From Dipteris shenzhenensis (Eukaryota; Polypodiophyta; Polypodiopsida; Gleicheniales), in assembly GCA_047967505.1 (NCBI GenBank), contig CM106539.1: 64,000 nucleotides of DNA; one strand, given 5' to 3'. A program made the position numbers and the translations under genes. The notes under the pieces were generated by a model, which ran no database searches, had not been told where the DNA came from, and saw only the letters and a program-made list of their open reading frames with translations. This document shows, one piece after another, positions 46,840 through 59,734 of the stretch; within the stretch, counting starts at the first letter, position 1; the number at the start of each line of letters is the position of its first letter.

Positions 46840-48769
46840 TGATGCTCAGATGAAGACATAATAGAAAGGCTCATATTCACTCATCAAGTGTGACATGACA
46901 AGTGAAGTATGAGCCTTTATAAGCTACACACATGCATACTAGAACCAAGTGCATGTGGTATACATCCCATGGTGACACATGGAACTCATACATCATTCCA
47001 CTACTAGATTTCCTAGTATAAGACATCAACACACTCTTTGGCTATGATATATCCAACAACCCTATTTAGAGCGAAGAGTGTGAGACCCAACACACAAAGA
47101 CTACCCCCTCCACCACAATATTGAAAAGAGCAAGTCCTACTATCCAACACCCCCCTTGTGATAGTGACTTCTCAATCAGCTAGTTATTGGCAAGGGAAAA
47201 CCATCACCCATCACCTCCCCCTTACTCTATCAAACCAAAGTAAAAGACAATACATTGATTTTTGGAGGACAACCCAAGATAGAGTACCTCTTATTGAGCC
47301 CAAGTACATTCAGTTTAGAGAGACAACTCAAGGGTGAGAACCTTTACTGACTCAACAAAAAGACATAAAGAACTTAACATCATCTACCACCTTAGAGATG
47401 GATAGATCATGCAATATATCATATAAAGCTTGATCCTAAGGTACAGTAGATGTGGCATAAATATTATGGAGCTTGTTGAGTGTCTCCTTGCACAACAACA
47501 CAATGCATCCATAGACGTGCTCGATAGATGCAAATAATAGCGGGCGCATCTATAAGCAATGATACAGTTAATGAAATTATGGGCACATCTATTAGCGCGG
47601 TTACACTAGCATCTAAAGTTATGGTTATACATGCGTTTAATAGCGTGTCTACACTGTATAATAGACACGCATTTAAATGTGTTGATAAACATGTAACAAA
47701 GTTTAAATTTTTACTACATGCTAATAAATGTGCATCATGGCTTGCCAAACTTGCCCATGATTACCAAAGCACCTAATTTAATAAAAATATCAATGCTATG
47801 CACGTGTCACACACCATAATATGCTTTTTGCCAAGTGCACATATACAAAAATTAAGTGAGGTGAGGAGAATGAGACAATATATAAAATAGTTTTGCCAAT
47901 ATGTAAGAAATTTGAATGATACAATGATGGGCTACAGTTCCGATCTCATCCTCAATGAGATAAACCCTCTCTATTTCAATATCCAAACCAACGTGGAGAT
48001 CTACAAATAAATTCATCCCACCACTACTTGCACTACTGTGCTCATCGAAATCAACATTAGCAATGGCAGGCTCGTCTGAGTAATGGCTTGAATATCTGTA
48101 TCTCCTATCTCATGATCATTCTCTTATCTTGTATCATGATCATCATCACCTCCATGGCCATGATCATCCTCCATATTCTCCATATTAGTAAATGTACTAT
48201 ACATCACCTTGAAACGTGGCATAATAGATATGAAGTTCCACCACCTATTATTATCCACCATTGGTTGATAGACAACCTATTCAAACACAAATACAAACAT
48301 GTTAATTTCCTTGCATTGAAGGTATCAATTATATATAAGTGACCATTTTTTTACATGTATGGAGTACCTGTTCACATTGTTGTGGTAGTACTAGTGTGTC
48401 CTTCTTGCTTTTCCAAAACTTTGTGGAGTCAATCGTTACAAAGCCACTTGCATGGTCAATACTTACACAAAGAAGCACCAAAAGTCAAGCTTAATAATAT
48501 CTTGGATTATGCTACAATAATCATCCATGGCTCCATTGACTCCCTCAAAGCTAGCAATGATGCCACAATCTTGTGTACTTTAATCATCAACCCATTGTGT
48601 CCGAAAATGCTTGCTCTCACACCATATAGCATTGAACATAGTACGCTACACCAAGACAAAATCAATTGAACATAGTATAGTACACCAAGACAAATCAATT
48701 GAATAAGCAATCTAAATTGTTGAAAGCTCCTAACTTATGCAAAACATTCTATATATCAACCTTTTGCAT
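46840..48769. other. Unassigned sequence, with a short inverted repeat
   Basis: 47520-47700 contains loosely repeated words (CATCTAT.AGC, GTTATA, GCGTTTAATAGCG). A perfect 9-base inverted repeat, GCGTGTCTA / TAGACACGC, lies at 47643-47651 and 47662-47670. The right part may be the decayed C-terminal portion of the CACTA relic. No intact gene. Confidence 0.4.
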
Positions 48770-50340
48770 GCATCCTCTAGCATACTCCCATTCCTCCATT
48801 GTGATATGCATCCCCTCATCTCTCTCTACTCTCTCCATTTCATCAAGTAGCCAATCGACATGAATATCCTTTGGACGGTGTTCTTAGATGCTCAAGGTAT
48901 GGCACACAAGATCCATGGTGTGTACAAAAGAGGGCCCTTTATCCTTTTCTTCTTGCCTTTGTATCCTCATATCTTGTCACCCATCTTCTCATCACATCAC
49001 TATTAAGCATGCAATAGAGGTTTAGATTAGTAAGCAACACCCATTACTATGCTCCATCCTTTCTCGTGAGGTACAATAAAGGTAATTCTTAGGTCTTCTT
49101 CATCTCTCCATAGTCGTGGGAGAGAGCTATCCACATAGACAAGAAACTCAGAAATATATACAAGTGACTTTTGTACCAACCAACCCTCATCCATGCTACC
49201 TTCGGGCCTTGCATTATGCCTCACAAAACCCTTCAAGGTCTTCAAGGAAGAGCAACCATCATGCATGTACAGTGCCGCATGTAAAAATCTCATCCACTAA
49301 ATGCACTATGAGATGCAGTTGGCTTGTGAGAATGGAATGTGGTAAGGTCTCCTCCACTAAGCAAACTACCCCCACTGACATAACTCAAGCATCCTCAAGC
49401 GTGATGGGATCTATTTCCTTTGAGCTCACATACCTAGAAAGAAAAAAGTGCACCATATTAGCAATATGAATACCTTGCATCAAGCATGGATATGCTTTAC
49501 ATTTTGTATAGTGTGAAGTACACCCACCTTGGAAATACAATCCTTCACGTCCTTTGATGCACAATGAGAAATGCTAGTAGGTAGTATGAACTAAACACAT
49601 GAGCGATGGTGGTTGATTAGTTGCTTCTAGACTCACAAATCATACTTATTTGGAGCATCTTGTGCCAATCATAAGATTTCAAGCTATATAATTTCTCTAC
49701 ACCTCTTTTCTTGCTCTTTGTGAAGCCCCCCTTCAAACACCTCATGCATCCAATGGGAGTACGAATTGTATTGATAGCTCACTTTACCACCACCATCTCT
49801 TTCTTTGATAACGCCCATGGTGCACGTACATCCTCCCTTATGCTCAAGGAATCTCGTGTCCCAATCAAATGATCCCAAATGGTAGACGCCTCATTCTTGA
49901 AGATATGCATGGGATCAAGCAGGTGATTGATCTTGAGGTGGGACCAATATGGTAGCTGTTAAAAGATGGAATATCTAAACAAGAGATGGTGTTAGCATGT
50001 AATATTTATTTCCATTCAATAGAGCACACAATAATTTTATGAACCCTTACTGGCTCATGCCATGTGGATGATGAGTCATGGAAAGATCCCAAATTTGCTT
50101 CCAATCTCCTACAGTGAGTTGCTGTGGAGGTACTTCATTCCAAGGGGTGACATATCTAGGATGATTAGGTGGGAGAAATCGATGGTGATTCTCAAATATG
50201 ACCTTCTTCAAGTCCTCTGGCTATGAAGCAACTAGCGAAGGACCACAAATAGGACATGCATGGTAACCGGATGTAGTGAGACCTAAGCAATAGACGCAAT
50301 CGCATAAGCAGGGTGGGTTCTCAATGCCACATTGATTGCC
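48770..50340 (-). pseudogene. CACTA (En/Spm) transposase relic, TNP2 + DUF4218
   Basis: From 50335 down the minus strand reads TTSGYHACPICGPSL, NHHRFLPPNHPRY and WKQIWDL. After an intron-like acceptor (TTAACAG at about 49959) it reads LPYWSHLKINHLLDPMHIFK, then NEASTIWDHLIG. These match the TNP2 transposase pattern (ACP.CG, HRRFLP, LPYW..L..H.LD.MHI.KN). At 49293-49027, LKTLKGFVRHNARPEGSMDE followed by GWLV is the DUF4218 domain that follows TNP2 in plant CACTA elements. A further block at 48960-48770 (RYEDTKARREKDKG, EEWEYARGCM) may be its C-terminus. Multiple stops and frameshifts make it dead. Its relation to the CACTA ends at 55.6 and 59.7 kb is unproven. Confidence 0.75.
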
Positions 50341-53300
50341 TACTGATAATTAAAAGTTCAATGCTTATTTGAACACTCGCCATAGCCTGGGAAGTCATGC
50401 ATTAGGAGAAAAGGGAGCTCATTTTGGGGCCTTTTAGGGTTTGGGAAAAATGTCTCTCAACCAATGAGGAGAAGGCCAATGTAACGTAGAAATTCCACAA
50501 AAAAAGGCAAAAATATTTTAAAAAAAGTACTTTATGTTGCTACAAGCGTGTGGCATGCTGCATTAATAAGAAGATTTATTTTTTATTCTTTTATGGTTCA
50601 CCTATCCCTATCAAGAGATGTGGATCCAAAATCGAAACAGAGCTCCATTTTGAAACCTTCCCATGTGGTGACCGAAAAGAACCATCCACTTTCTCTTGTT
50701 CTCAGGCGCCATTCTCTTTTCAACAAGCATTCCTCTACTTTTGCCACCACAAGCCATTCCATTCTCTCTTTGACAAGCATTCCTCATTGCATTACTATTG
50801 TTGTTATGCGCTTCAACTTTCAAGACAAGAAGCTCCTTTCACCTTTTATTCGCTTGTTCTCAATTTCGTTCAGTTTTGTTAATGTGTTACTATTTTGCTG
50901 TGTGTTTCTTTGACTTTGCAGGCATTAGAGTGAGGATTTCAGATGGCAACCAAAAACTTTGGTGGTGCCACTAGGAAATGGTCTATCGCTCTACTTGGCA
51001 AAGATGTGGATTTACAAAGTATCTCTTTGACACTAAGACCTACCTCACTAATCTCATGTGTAGAAGTTTCCAATACTGCAACCGTGGACAACTAACACTT
51101 TTTTGGCTTCTTGGAAGGGCTGAGTGAAAGATTTTAGAGTAAACAAGGAAGGCACAAGATGCTCAGAGAGGTTCAGATACATGATGTCTACATGCATTGA
51201 GAACTTGTATTACGAGATTATCTTGCTTATCTTCCACACTATAGACCCAATAGTAAGTGTATTTGCGTAATGAAATAGTTGAAACGAAATAAGTGTTGCT
51301 TTCTATGACAGATAGTATCTTTGTTTTGGTTCAGATATATATCCCTCATCATACGAAGAATGGCAACCAATGGAGTGCATATTGGTATTCTTTGATGTTC
51401 TACATGGTGCTATTGGGGAGCTATAGTACAAAGGTAGAAAATCAACAACGCTCGCTAAATCGGGTATATTTTTTTATGATCACTTTTATCATTGATGGAC
51501 AATGCTCACTCACACGGTTAATTTAAAAAGCACGATCTCTCGGCGTGGAATACAATTGATTGGCCAGTCCCTGATGGTAGCATCATAGAATCATACAGAG
51601 CCAAACTATTTTCAGAAGTACAGTCCCTGAAACCGAATATTTGCTACCAGGATAGTTAAAATCAACATTTTCATGCCACTTATAATTTTTGTAGAAAATT
51701 TTCAGGATTATCCAGTTAAAGTTTGTAAGACAATGTTTACTTTTAGAGCAAAAGGATATGATGAAATTCCAATTCCAAAATTTTTGGATAATGGTTGGGA
51801 TAGAATAGTGGCCAACAATGTGTATTGTGAGGTTGCTCATAACTCCATCAACATTAATTACATGATTGCCTTGCAAAACTTTATTTTCTCTTTTTACTGT
51901 AGGCACAAAACTTGTGGCAATGGACCAAGACGAGAGGTCTTCTAGTCCAATAATTGAAATAAAAGTTATTGAGAGTGACATCCTTCTAACATCCATCTCA
52001 CTGGGACAATGCTGCACTATCTCTCAGTTATGCAATGACATTATTATGGAGACTAAGAACAATATCTATAAACTGAATTTTCATTCATTTTGAACAACAG
52101 GAAAGTAATTTGGCTTCCACCTTGTGTTCCTCCTAAATCTATTCTCTTTACATTTGCATAATCTATTTATATATTGCTAAAATTTTATTTTTGCAGATAC
52201 CACAAAGGAGCGAAAGCAAAATTCAATGCAAGGACATTGTAAATAGAACAATTCAGATAATATAAAGCTATTGACTCCAGGTATTATTTGTAATCCAAAA
52301 TTTTTTTTTGGACATTGATGTGATAATACAAAATGATTGCAAGTATCATGTGTCTTTCTATTATTGCTCAGAATCTTTCTCTTGACTTTTTTGCAATGGA
52401 GACTGCTTCTGAGAAGAGTTGTCATTAGCTTCTTCCACATGCTGCTCAGGTTGCTACTCTGTACATCCTCTGTGGGCTTGAGATCGGCTTGTTGCAATGG
52501 TACTACCTCCTCATGCATCGACTCCTTGTGCTCCTTTGGTGTCCCTGCCCTTCATGCATGGGCTCGAGCTCTGGGCTCGGGCTCGTGCTTCATTGACTCG
52601 CTTGCCTCCTCATGCATAGGCTCGGGCTTTTGTGGTAGTTCTACCTAGAAAGGATCAACTTTGGCTTCTCCTTTCACATCCTTTGATAATTGTTCAAGCA
52701 GCTCATCAACACCAACACCTTCTAGAATATCTTCTACATTGCTAGTGACAGGGACATTGCCTCTTGTTCAACCTAGAGATCTTAAAGGCCTTTTGAGCCC
52801 TCTCCTATATGGAATGTTTAGTCTAGTGCTCAACAAGGGGAAGAGACCTCTAATAGCTTCAAAATTATCTTTGCTTTGCTATTTACAGTTCAGAGCCAAA
52901 ACTATCCTCTTTCATCTACAATAAAAACAAAGAATGTTTTCAATCTTTTTTGTACCAATGCATTGAATTTATAACTTCTTGAACAGTATGCAATAAAAGT
53001 ACTTAAAAATTCACGGTGTATCTTTGAAAAGTATGTGTCCATCATATATTTTGCACTTATTAGAGTCCTATATCCACAAGAGAAAGGATCCTCCTGTTGT
53101 GGTGTCTATTTTATCAAAATAGAATGCCAAAATATGAGAGAGATATAGATAAGTGACTACATGATTACTGTACCTGCAATTGCATTGGTTGAGTTGAATC
53201 TAACATCTTTACATTTGGATCACGGAGGTCTAGTGCATCCATTAGTCTTTTGAGGCAACTACAATGGGAATGAAGGGCTACAAAATATAAAATTCATACT

Positions 53301-54147
53301 TCTGCACATAAAAGCGATATGGCTATCTTTTCAAGAGAAAACCTGGAAATCGCGTTTTATAGCAAAAGTGTGTGGAATGACTGACTTAAAATTCTAAATC
53401 CTAGAGGGTGTCTTTTAAGGATTTGAAGGTATAGCATAACTTTTGTTGTATGTCTATATGCACTAAACTCTAGTGATTACTGCAAGAAAAACAACAAACA
53501 TGAGGGGATCAGACCAAGAGGGTGTAAATACAATTTGAACATATCAAGATTTTGTTGATAGAGGGTAGTAGTGAAAAAGATTAGGGAACATACTCTGAAC
53601 AATATGGGAGGAGAATCATAACAACCACATCTAAATTGCAAAAACAAAACTAGGCTTGGAAAGGCTTTTGGTTGATGTCTTGTTATCCTTCAACTTGAAA
53701 GATATAGCTGGATCAACTATATACACAGTGTGTTGAAGGCTCTGGTGGATCTGACACTTCAAAAAACTACAAAAAGCCACTTCACTTAGCCTATGAAAAA
53801 GTGAATGCTACAAAGACATAAACGCAATTGACCTAGAAAGATATACTTACTATAGTCTATAGAGCTGCAAGCATGATTGTGCAAGTGACATGGTTTTCTT
53901 TTTGTGCATGATGCAATCCTATGTCAAATCCTAGGTCATGTCATTATTCAAAGTCTTTATAGATGATCCTTGGTCCAAGTTGTAGGAGCTTCTGCCAAAT
54001 TTGCACTTGCCTTAATGATGTCTAGGATTCCAAGATAGACACTATTTCTTTAACTCGCTCCCTAAGGGACTCTTCATATGCAACCTTGCCTCTAGTCTCA
54101 TGTTGGTGAGTGACCTCTATGATCTTTACTGCATTTGCTTTAGGTTT
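50341..54147. other. Unassigned AT-rich region with scattered ORFs
   Basis: No recognised gene. A minus-strand acidic stretch at about 52800-52440 reads repeated EPMHEEASE, KHEPEPRARA and SMHEEVVP, so a repeated Met-His-Glu-Glu motif may come from a decayed element protein. 51540-51660 (+) gives IDWPVPDGSIIESYRAKLF without a known match. 50940 (+) starts MATKNFGGATRKWSIALLG, also unrecognised. Confidence 0.35.
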
Positions 54148-54639
54148 CTAGGCTAGAGGTATCAACCAGATATCTCTCATTTTAAGATCATCCCAATCCT
54201 CTGCATTAAGGATCTTGTCATATCTATACCTCACCCTTACAAGTGTTTGGATGTCTTTTTTCATTATAGTCACCTAGTGTGCATGTTCTCCTACCATCAT
54301 GGTGTCTTGGAAAAAGTCTATAACCCACTCTTCAACAGCTTCTTGGAGAGCAAGCAGTGTAGTCCTTTGCCATCTAAAGTCCACATGCTAGTTGATGCAT
54401 ATTGCCCTCACAAGCCTCTGGAATGGTGCCATGGGTACTGTATACTCAATTGCTTTCTGAGCCTTCCTGATCATCAAGATAGATCTACTTTGGCTTACTC
54501 TCTTCTTCCTGTTCCTTGCTAGCATGTGCACAAGCTTCTCCTTCTTTGAGGATTTTGATCTTGATGGAGCTGTGGTGGTAGCCTCTGCAATGTCAGGTCC
54601 CTTTCCTTTCTTTCTAGCTATTGCTTTGGTTCTTGCCAT
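54148..54639 (-). pseudogene. Intronless divergent histone H3-like gene (CENH3-like), two TAG stops
   Basis: ATG at 54639 gives MARTKAIARKKGKG, the start of an H3-type tail, then a non-canonical tail with no ARKS or K27 block. The histone fold follows: ILMIRKAQKAIE, VPMAPFQRLVRAI, FRWQRTTLLALQEAVEEWVI, DFFQDTMMVGEHAH, a stop, VTIMKKDIQTLVRVR. Every secondary-structure element of H3 is present in one frame of 163 codons. It is interrupted only by TAG at 54390-54388 and 54276-54274, with a C-terminal extension of about 25 residues (YDKILNAEDWDDLKMRDIW). Trp in FRWQ replaces the canonical Phe of LRFQ, as in plant CENH3, but the preceding loop has canonical H3 length. Lack of introns points to a retrocopy, or to a replication-type H3 that has diverged strongly. 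Confidence 0.75.
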
Positions 54640-54999
54640 AGTATATTGTTGTCTTCTCCTAAAGAAAAACCGAAACATAACAAATAAATAAGCCATCATC
54701 CCCCCCCCTTACTACACCTGTGCAAGAGCCACATACAAGTCACTAGGGCTAGCCATGGACAGAAAAAATCCAAGTATTCATATATCCCACTTTGGAATCT
54801 GCTATATTTATGGGCAGTAGTGTTTTCTTGATCTATGATTGTCTAGACCTCACTTCTCCTTAGATCCCAGTTTTAGCTCCATAGAGGGCAGGAGTCTTTC
54901 CCAAAAAAATGTGATCTGAGGCCCTCTTTGCATAAAAACACCCCATATCATGTTTATGGACAAAACATCCTATGTGTGCTATGATTTGGTAAAAACCGT

Positions 55000-55636
55000 A
55001 ATTTGGAGTAACAACGTATTCTCTTATGCATATGCTTTCTCTCTTTTTTCTCTTATGCATATTTGGTTCTTTTCCCCTCTTTCAATCTCTTTTCCCCTTT
55101 TCTTTATCTTCTTTTCCCCTCTCCTTCTCTTATGCTTCTCCTTCTCTTTTGCCTCTTATGGTTTCCCTCATATGCTTTCCGCTTCTTACCTGCTCTTGTT
55201 TTTTATTTTCGAAAGGGTAATTTTGTAACAAACAATGTTGTATATCTTCGACATGTATATGCTTCTGTCACTCGATCAATTTATTTGAGTGATTTTGTAT
55301 CACCCTTTCCACGAGGAAAATTTTGTAAATTTTTTTTTTTTTTTGTAATTACTAAATAAAAAACATTAGTGGGGCAAAGCAGGGCTTGATGTGGCCATGT
55401 TTAGCCCCACTAATGTTTTTTTAAAGCTTCTTCTATTAATCATCGCTATATAGCGACATTTACCAGTGTCACTATATAGTGACGCTTATTAGTGTCACTA
55501 TATAGTGACGCTTATATAGCGATTGTTCTTTTTCGATGCTTATAGTGACATAAATAACAACTTTTGTGCCCGTTTAAAAAAAAAAAAGTGTAAAAAGTCA
55601 GTATTTTCATTAAAAAAGGGCCTATGCCTTGTAGTG
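55000..55636 (-). mobile_element. CACTA-type terminus 1 (internally deleted copy)
   Basis: Ends at 55636 with GGGCCTATGCCTTGTAGTG, the inverted form of CACTACAAGGC. Inside are a foldback (CATTAGTGGGG at about 55362 and CCCCACTAATG near 55408) and subterminal palindromes such as TCACTATATAGTGA and CGCTATATAGCG (55440-55520). An AT/CT-rich interior matches the reverse complement of parts of 60.0-62.2 kb. It lacks about 1.3 kb and 0.5 kb present in copy 2. The other end was not found to the left. Confidence 0.7.
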
Positions 55637-57224
55637 AGATTACAATGTACATTTACGTCCAATAACAGGTTATATAAAAATTATCAACTTATACCAAGCA
55701 AAAATTGAACAAAGGATCTTACATTTATAAAAACTTGACAATTGCTAAGTCTTAAACAAAAGATTATAGAGGTAGTGGCCATAACCATTCAAATACAAAT
55801 ATAAAAGTTAACAACAATGCATACTGAGAGTCTCAAATTGAACAAAAAGAGATTAAATAAATGCCTTAAAGACCAAAACATTACATCTAGGGAGCCAAAA
55901 GGTCATTGAGAGCCTAAAAGATTACATCTAGCCATTGCTGAGAGCCTCATCTGAGCAAGAGGGAATTTGTACAACTCAGTTTTTTGCCACTCTAGCTTGT
56001 TGCATAAAAAAGTTTTAGGGAGCCAAAGGAGGATACGGTGGAGAGGCCAAATACCATGCACATTGCCAAGACTCAGATTATGGCCCCCCTAGCAAGTCGA
56101 GAGTACTCTACTCAAAATATTGATGCCTTCATTGACATCTAGGGGGAACCCATACATCATAGCCATAAAGAGGCCCTTTGTGAGCATGTTATCTAAGGTG
56201 ATGACATTCAGATGTGTGGGGAGTCGCCTGTGGGAATGAAGGGTCTCCACTAGTGCTAGCATTTCTACTCCAAGTGAGTGCAACACAATCACCTTATATG
56301 AGAAGGCATATATTATTGGAATCACAGAGCATTGAGGGGGCAGGGTACTAGGCACGCTAAAGATGAGTGGGTGAGCAGAAGAGGAGCAAGGGAACAAATG
56401 TAGTGACGAGAGTTGGAGGAGGGAGCATGGAGCAAAGTAGAGCAGGGGCAAAAAAGAGCTAGAGGAGGGGTGTGGAGCAAAGTAGTAGAGCATGGGTGGA
56501 TCAGAGCAACGTAGTAAAATGCCAAATGCTACTGATCTTATAAATATTATAAAGTTCAAGCCACCGCAATGGCTAGAGCCCAGGATTCCATCCATATTAA
56601 TTGTTGCAAGCCACTGCGACAGAATCCCTAGACGGGCTAGTAATCATGAAGAAGACGCCATGTGGTGCCACTCCGGTGGGTGGTAATTAATTGCCAGCCC
56701 GGTGGGATCTTAGCCATGACAGACATGGCTGATGAGAGCCACCACCATCGGGCAGCAATTCTGATTACCATGTCTAATCACTCATTACCATGCACTCTAG
56801 TCCTCTACTAAGCATGCGAGCCCAATGACTAGTAATTTTTACTACACTCATGGTGATCATGCATGCTAAAGTGCAGTGGTGGGTGAGCGATGGCATGGTG
56901 GAATCGTAGCCATGACAGATGTGGCTAATGACAACCACCACCGTCGAGTAGTAATTCCCATGAAAGTAAATCATGAAGCCTAATCACGTCTAATCCCTCA
57001 TTACCATAATTTACTGCACTTGTAGTAATCATGCATGCAAGCCCAGTGGTGGTAACTAGAAGCTGAGTAATTGCGGGCCACTGTGGTGGCTGGTAATTAA
57101 CTAATAGCTCGGTGGATCTTAGTCGCCACCATAGATGTGGCTGTGAATCTTAGATGCCACCACCTCTAATCATTCATTACCATGCAAGTCAGTATTGCCG
57201 CCTTGAATTATTCAAAATTTGAGC
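55637..57224. other. Unassigned, with minus ORF 56595-56089
   Basis: The minus-strand ORF of 168 codons has no recognised domain. Its last 50 residues (LDNMLTKGLFMAMMYGFPLD, then VNEGI) look protein-like, while the middle is pyrimidine-rich low complexity. 56560-57220 repeats GCCACTGCGGTGG, CATGCATGCAAGCCCAGTGG and TCTAATCACTCATTACCATG words in diverged copies. Confidence 0.35.
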
Positions 57225-57335
57225 AAACCACCACAGTGGCTCTCACCTTGACAATAGTCAGGCTACAACCACCATGGTGGCTCTCATCTTCCTTGACAGT
57301 AGTCGGGCTACAACCACCATGGTGGCTCTCACCTT
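57225..57335. repeat. Tandem repeat, unit about 45 bases
   Basis: Three copies of CAACCACCATGGTGGCTCTC followed by ACCTTGACA.TAGTCGGGCTA. The CCACCATGGTGG core is a palindrome that recurs near 58680-58760. Confidence 0.85.
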
Positions 57336-57519
57336 GATAGTGTAGTTGGGCTACAAACCGCTATTCCATTCCCTTAACCGTTTCCTCATCTATCCCTCTC
57401 AAACGTTTCGTTCTCCCTTGCACTCTCAAGCCTCCACTATTCCATATCCTTCACTGCTTCATCTTCTATCCCTCTCGACCATTTCTTTCTTCCTTGCACT
57501 TTTCTTGCAACTTCTATCG

Positions 57520-59150
57520 TCTCTCGTAATGGACCCTGCATACTCCGGGAGCTCCTCACACAATCTTTCCTCCCCTCTCCAGCACAGTGCAAGAGCCCCT
57601 CCTCCCCTGATCTTGAAATCGTGACATATGGGAGCTTCTCTCTCGCTATTCAAAAGCCCAATTTGGATGCTCTCCAAAACTTCACCAGGATGGTGCAGGA
57701 GGTGAACATGAAGGGCAACTAGTCTATCAAGGTCACAAGATTACCATCCATGAAAGCGTGATTGAAAAGGCTTTAGGAATTTCTGGGGGCAGTTTGCAAG
57801 CACACTTTTTTGAGAAGTAGTGGAAAAGACAGGATATTCTAGACATATACCCCAATGCTCAAATTAGTAAAGATGGCAGAGTCAAGACTTCCAGCTTGCC
57901 AATAGACCTCCAAGATGTGCTAAAGAAGGCCATTCACTTCTTTCCTAATACAAGAGGAACCTGCAAGTTCTGGCAGATTCAAGCAGCAGTAGAGAAGCTG
58001 AAAGGATGTGATGTATCTTTCTCAAGGGTGATCTCCAAGAGCATGTTAACCAACCTGAAGAATTGCATGGATGGCAAATACCACTTGTCATCTCAGTCCA
58101 CTAGAGTTGCAATGCACTAGGGCATCCACCCTCAAAGGGATTTTTGAGCAATACGAGAAGCAGATGTCTCAGAAGGTGACTTTTCTACAAGAGAAAGCCA
58201 CCAATGTAGCAAAGGTAGCGCAACTTGAGAAAAGTCTCAAGGAAGGTGCATAAGCCAAGGTAGAGGAGGCACAAGCGAGGGGCTTGCAGGTAGAAGAGCA
58301 AGCTGAGGCTGCTACAAAATTGGTCAACTTGGAAAGGCATAGAAGAGAAGAAGTAGAGAAGCACATGAAGGAGCTCTGAGATAGGCTCGAAGAAGTGAGA
58401 AATGATGGGACATGGTGGACAAGGAGCTAGAAAAGATGCGAAAGGACCTTGGAGATCAGAGAGCCAAGAAGGAGGGTCTTTACAAATGGCTCTACAACAT
58501 GCAGAATGCATTGAACATTGAAAAAGATCAGATGATGGAGGAGTTGAAAAGGGAGAATGCAGAAACGAGAAAGGTGAAGAGGAACTGCAAGAGAGCTTCA
58601 AGACCAAGAAGGATGGGGTAGAGAGCAGCCGGGGTGGAGAAGACAATGAGGCAGCAAGCCAGGAAGAATCTAGAGAGCAGCCATGGTGGAGCATGTTCCA
58701 ACCACCATGGTGGAGCTATTTCCAGGCACCGCGGTGGAGCAATTTGCAACAGCCATGGTGAGGGTTGTTTTTTCAAAACACTGTTGGAAGTCCAAAGAGC
58801 AAGCTACAAGACCCTGTAAGAAGATCAGGATAGATGTTCGCACGAGCTTGCCGTGGCTTTAGACAGTTATGCAAAGCAGTCCGTTTTCTTGCCAGATTTC
58901 CAAACTAGAGTGGAAGTCTTGGAAACCGCCCATTTAGATGTTTTTTAGCAATTTACGTAGCTTCAACAAATGCTGAAGGATTCCAATGAAGCTATCGCAT
59001 AGAGCGAGCAAAAAGTGGAGGAGATGAAGGAGAACATCTACAACCTTAGGATGAGGGAGGAAGGAATCAAGAAGCAACTTCGTCATGTATAGAGCAAGAC
59101 TGTGGTATTGACGGCTGCAATAGTTAAATTAGATGCCTATCCTGCTATGT
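57520..59150 (+). pseudogene. Broken coiled-coil protein gene of plant-element type
   Basis: From MDPAYSGSSSHNLSS (57529) the sequence continues through several frames: QKPNLDALQNFTRMVQEVN, ITIHESVIEKALGISGG, PIDLQDVLKKAIHFFPNTRG, TCKFWQIQAAVEKLKG and SKSMLTNLKNCMDG. A long coiled coil follows (KVTFLQEKATNVAKVAQLEK, ARGLQVEEQAEAAT, ERHRREEVEKHMKEL, VDKELEKMRKDLGDQRAKKE). The globular part recalls the N-terminal module of so-called putative plant transposon proteins, but I cannot name the family firmly. Frameshifts and stops occur every 100-300 bases. A TGG(A/T)GG-rich insert at 58680-58760 repeats the CCACCATGGTGG palindrome. Confidence 0.45.
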
Positions 59151-59269
59151 AGCAGGGTCTGAAATGCATGGTCTGCCATACCCCCATCATACATGACGTA
59201 CATATTAATCCACAACAAAGAATGCATTAACATCAATGACATCTCTGGCATCATGTAAGCATATATACA

Positions 59270-59500
59270 CATGCTTGATACAACGCAGGTCAATGGTGCC
59301 TAAACCAACTCGATGATTGTTTGTGATTGAGCTTTGGGATAGTTTACTTGTTTAATTCTTAAGCTAGGCTTGGACTAAATGTGATTGTCCTAAAATAGCC
59401 CCTCGGTTGGACATCATGCAACCATAGGCTGGTTCAGCTCAATTTCCACTTATGTGATTGTCCTGAACCAACGTGGTTGAATAGACATTAGTTGTTGTCT
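59270..59500. repeat. Inverted copy of the 13.3-14.2 kb repeat family
   Basis: The reverse complement matches 13.9-14.25 kb: CATCATGCAACCATAGGCTG, GTGATTGTCCTGAACCAACG, GATTGAGCTTTGGGATAG and the edge ATGCTTGATACAACGCAGGT. Confidence 0.75.
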
Positions 59501-59734
59501 AGTCCGGTGGCGTGGTTGAGCAAAAATTAACAACAATATATTTCACAACAGAATAGCAATATATTGTTGTTTAATGCTATATAGAGAATGCCATTCACTA
59601 CAAGGCACAGGCCCTTTAGTCCGGTGGCGTGGTTGAGCAAAAATTAACAACAATATATTTCACAACAGAATAGCAATATATTGTTGTTTAATGCTATATA
59701 GAGAATGCCATTCACTACAAGGCATAGGCCCTTT
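59501..59734. repeat. 117-bp tandem duplication spanning a CACTA end
   Basis: Units 59501-59617 and 59618-59734 are almost identical, from AGTCCGGTGGCGTGGTTGAG to CACTACAAGGCAYAGGCCCT. Each contains flanking repeat sequence plus the first bases of the CACTA terminus, so the terminal CACTACAAGG occurs at 59596 and again at 59713. Confidence 0.9.

Noticed and set aside
46422-46880. 152-codon His/Ser/Thr/Pro ORF
   Set aside because: Translation of GA and GT microsatellites.
51583-52017. 144-codon minus-strand ORF
   Set aside because: No recognisable domain and overlapped by plus-strand ORFs of similar length; kept only as unassigned sequence.
48770-55636. TNP2/DUF4218 relic and terminus 1 as one element
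   Set aside because: No left terminus was found, and terminus 1 shares its interior with the terminus 2 element rather than with the TNP2 region; the link is not supported.
55642-59712. A single CACTA element bounded by the two termini
   Set aside because: The termini point outward, away from the 4 kb segment; the subterminal repeats lie outside it.
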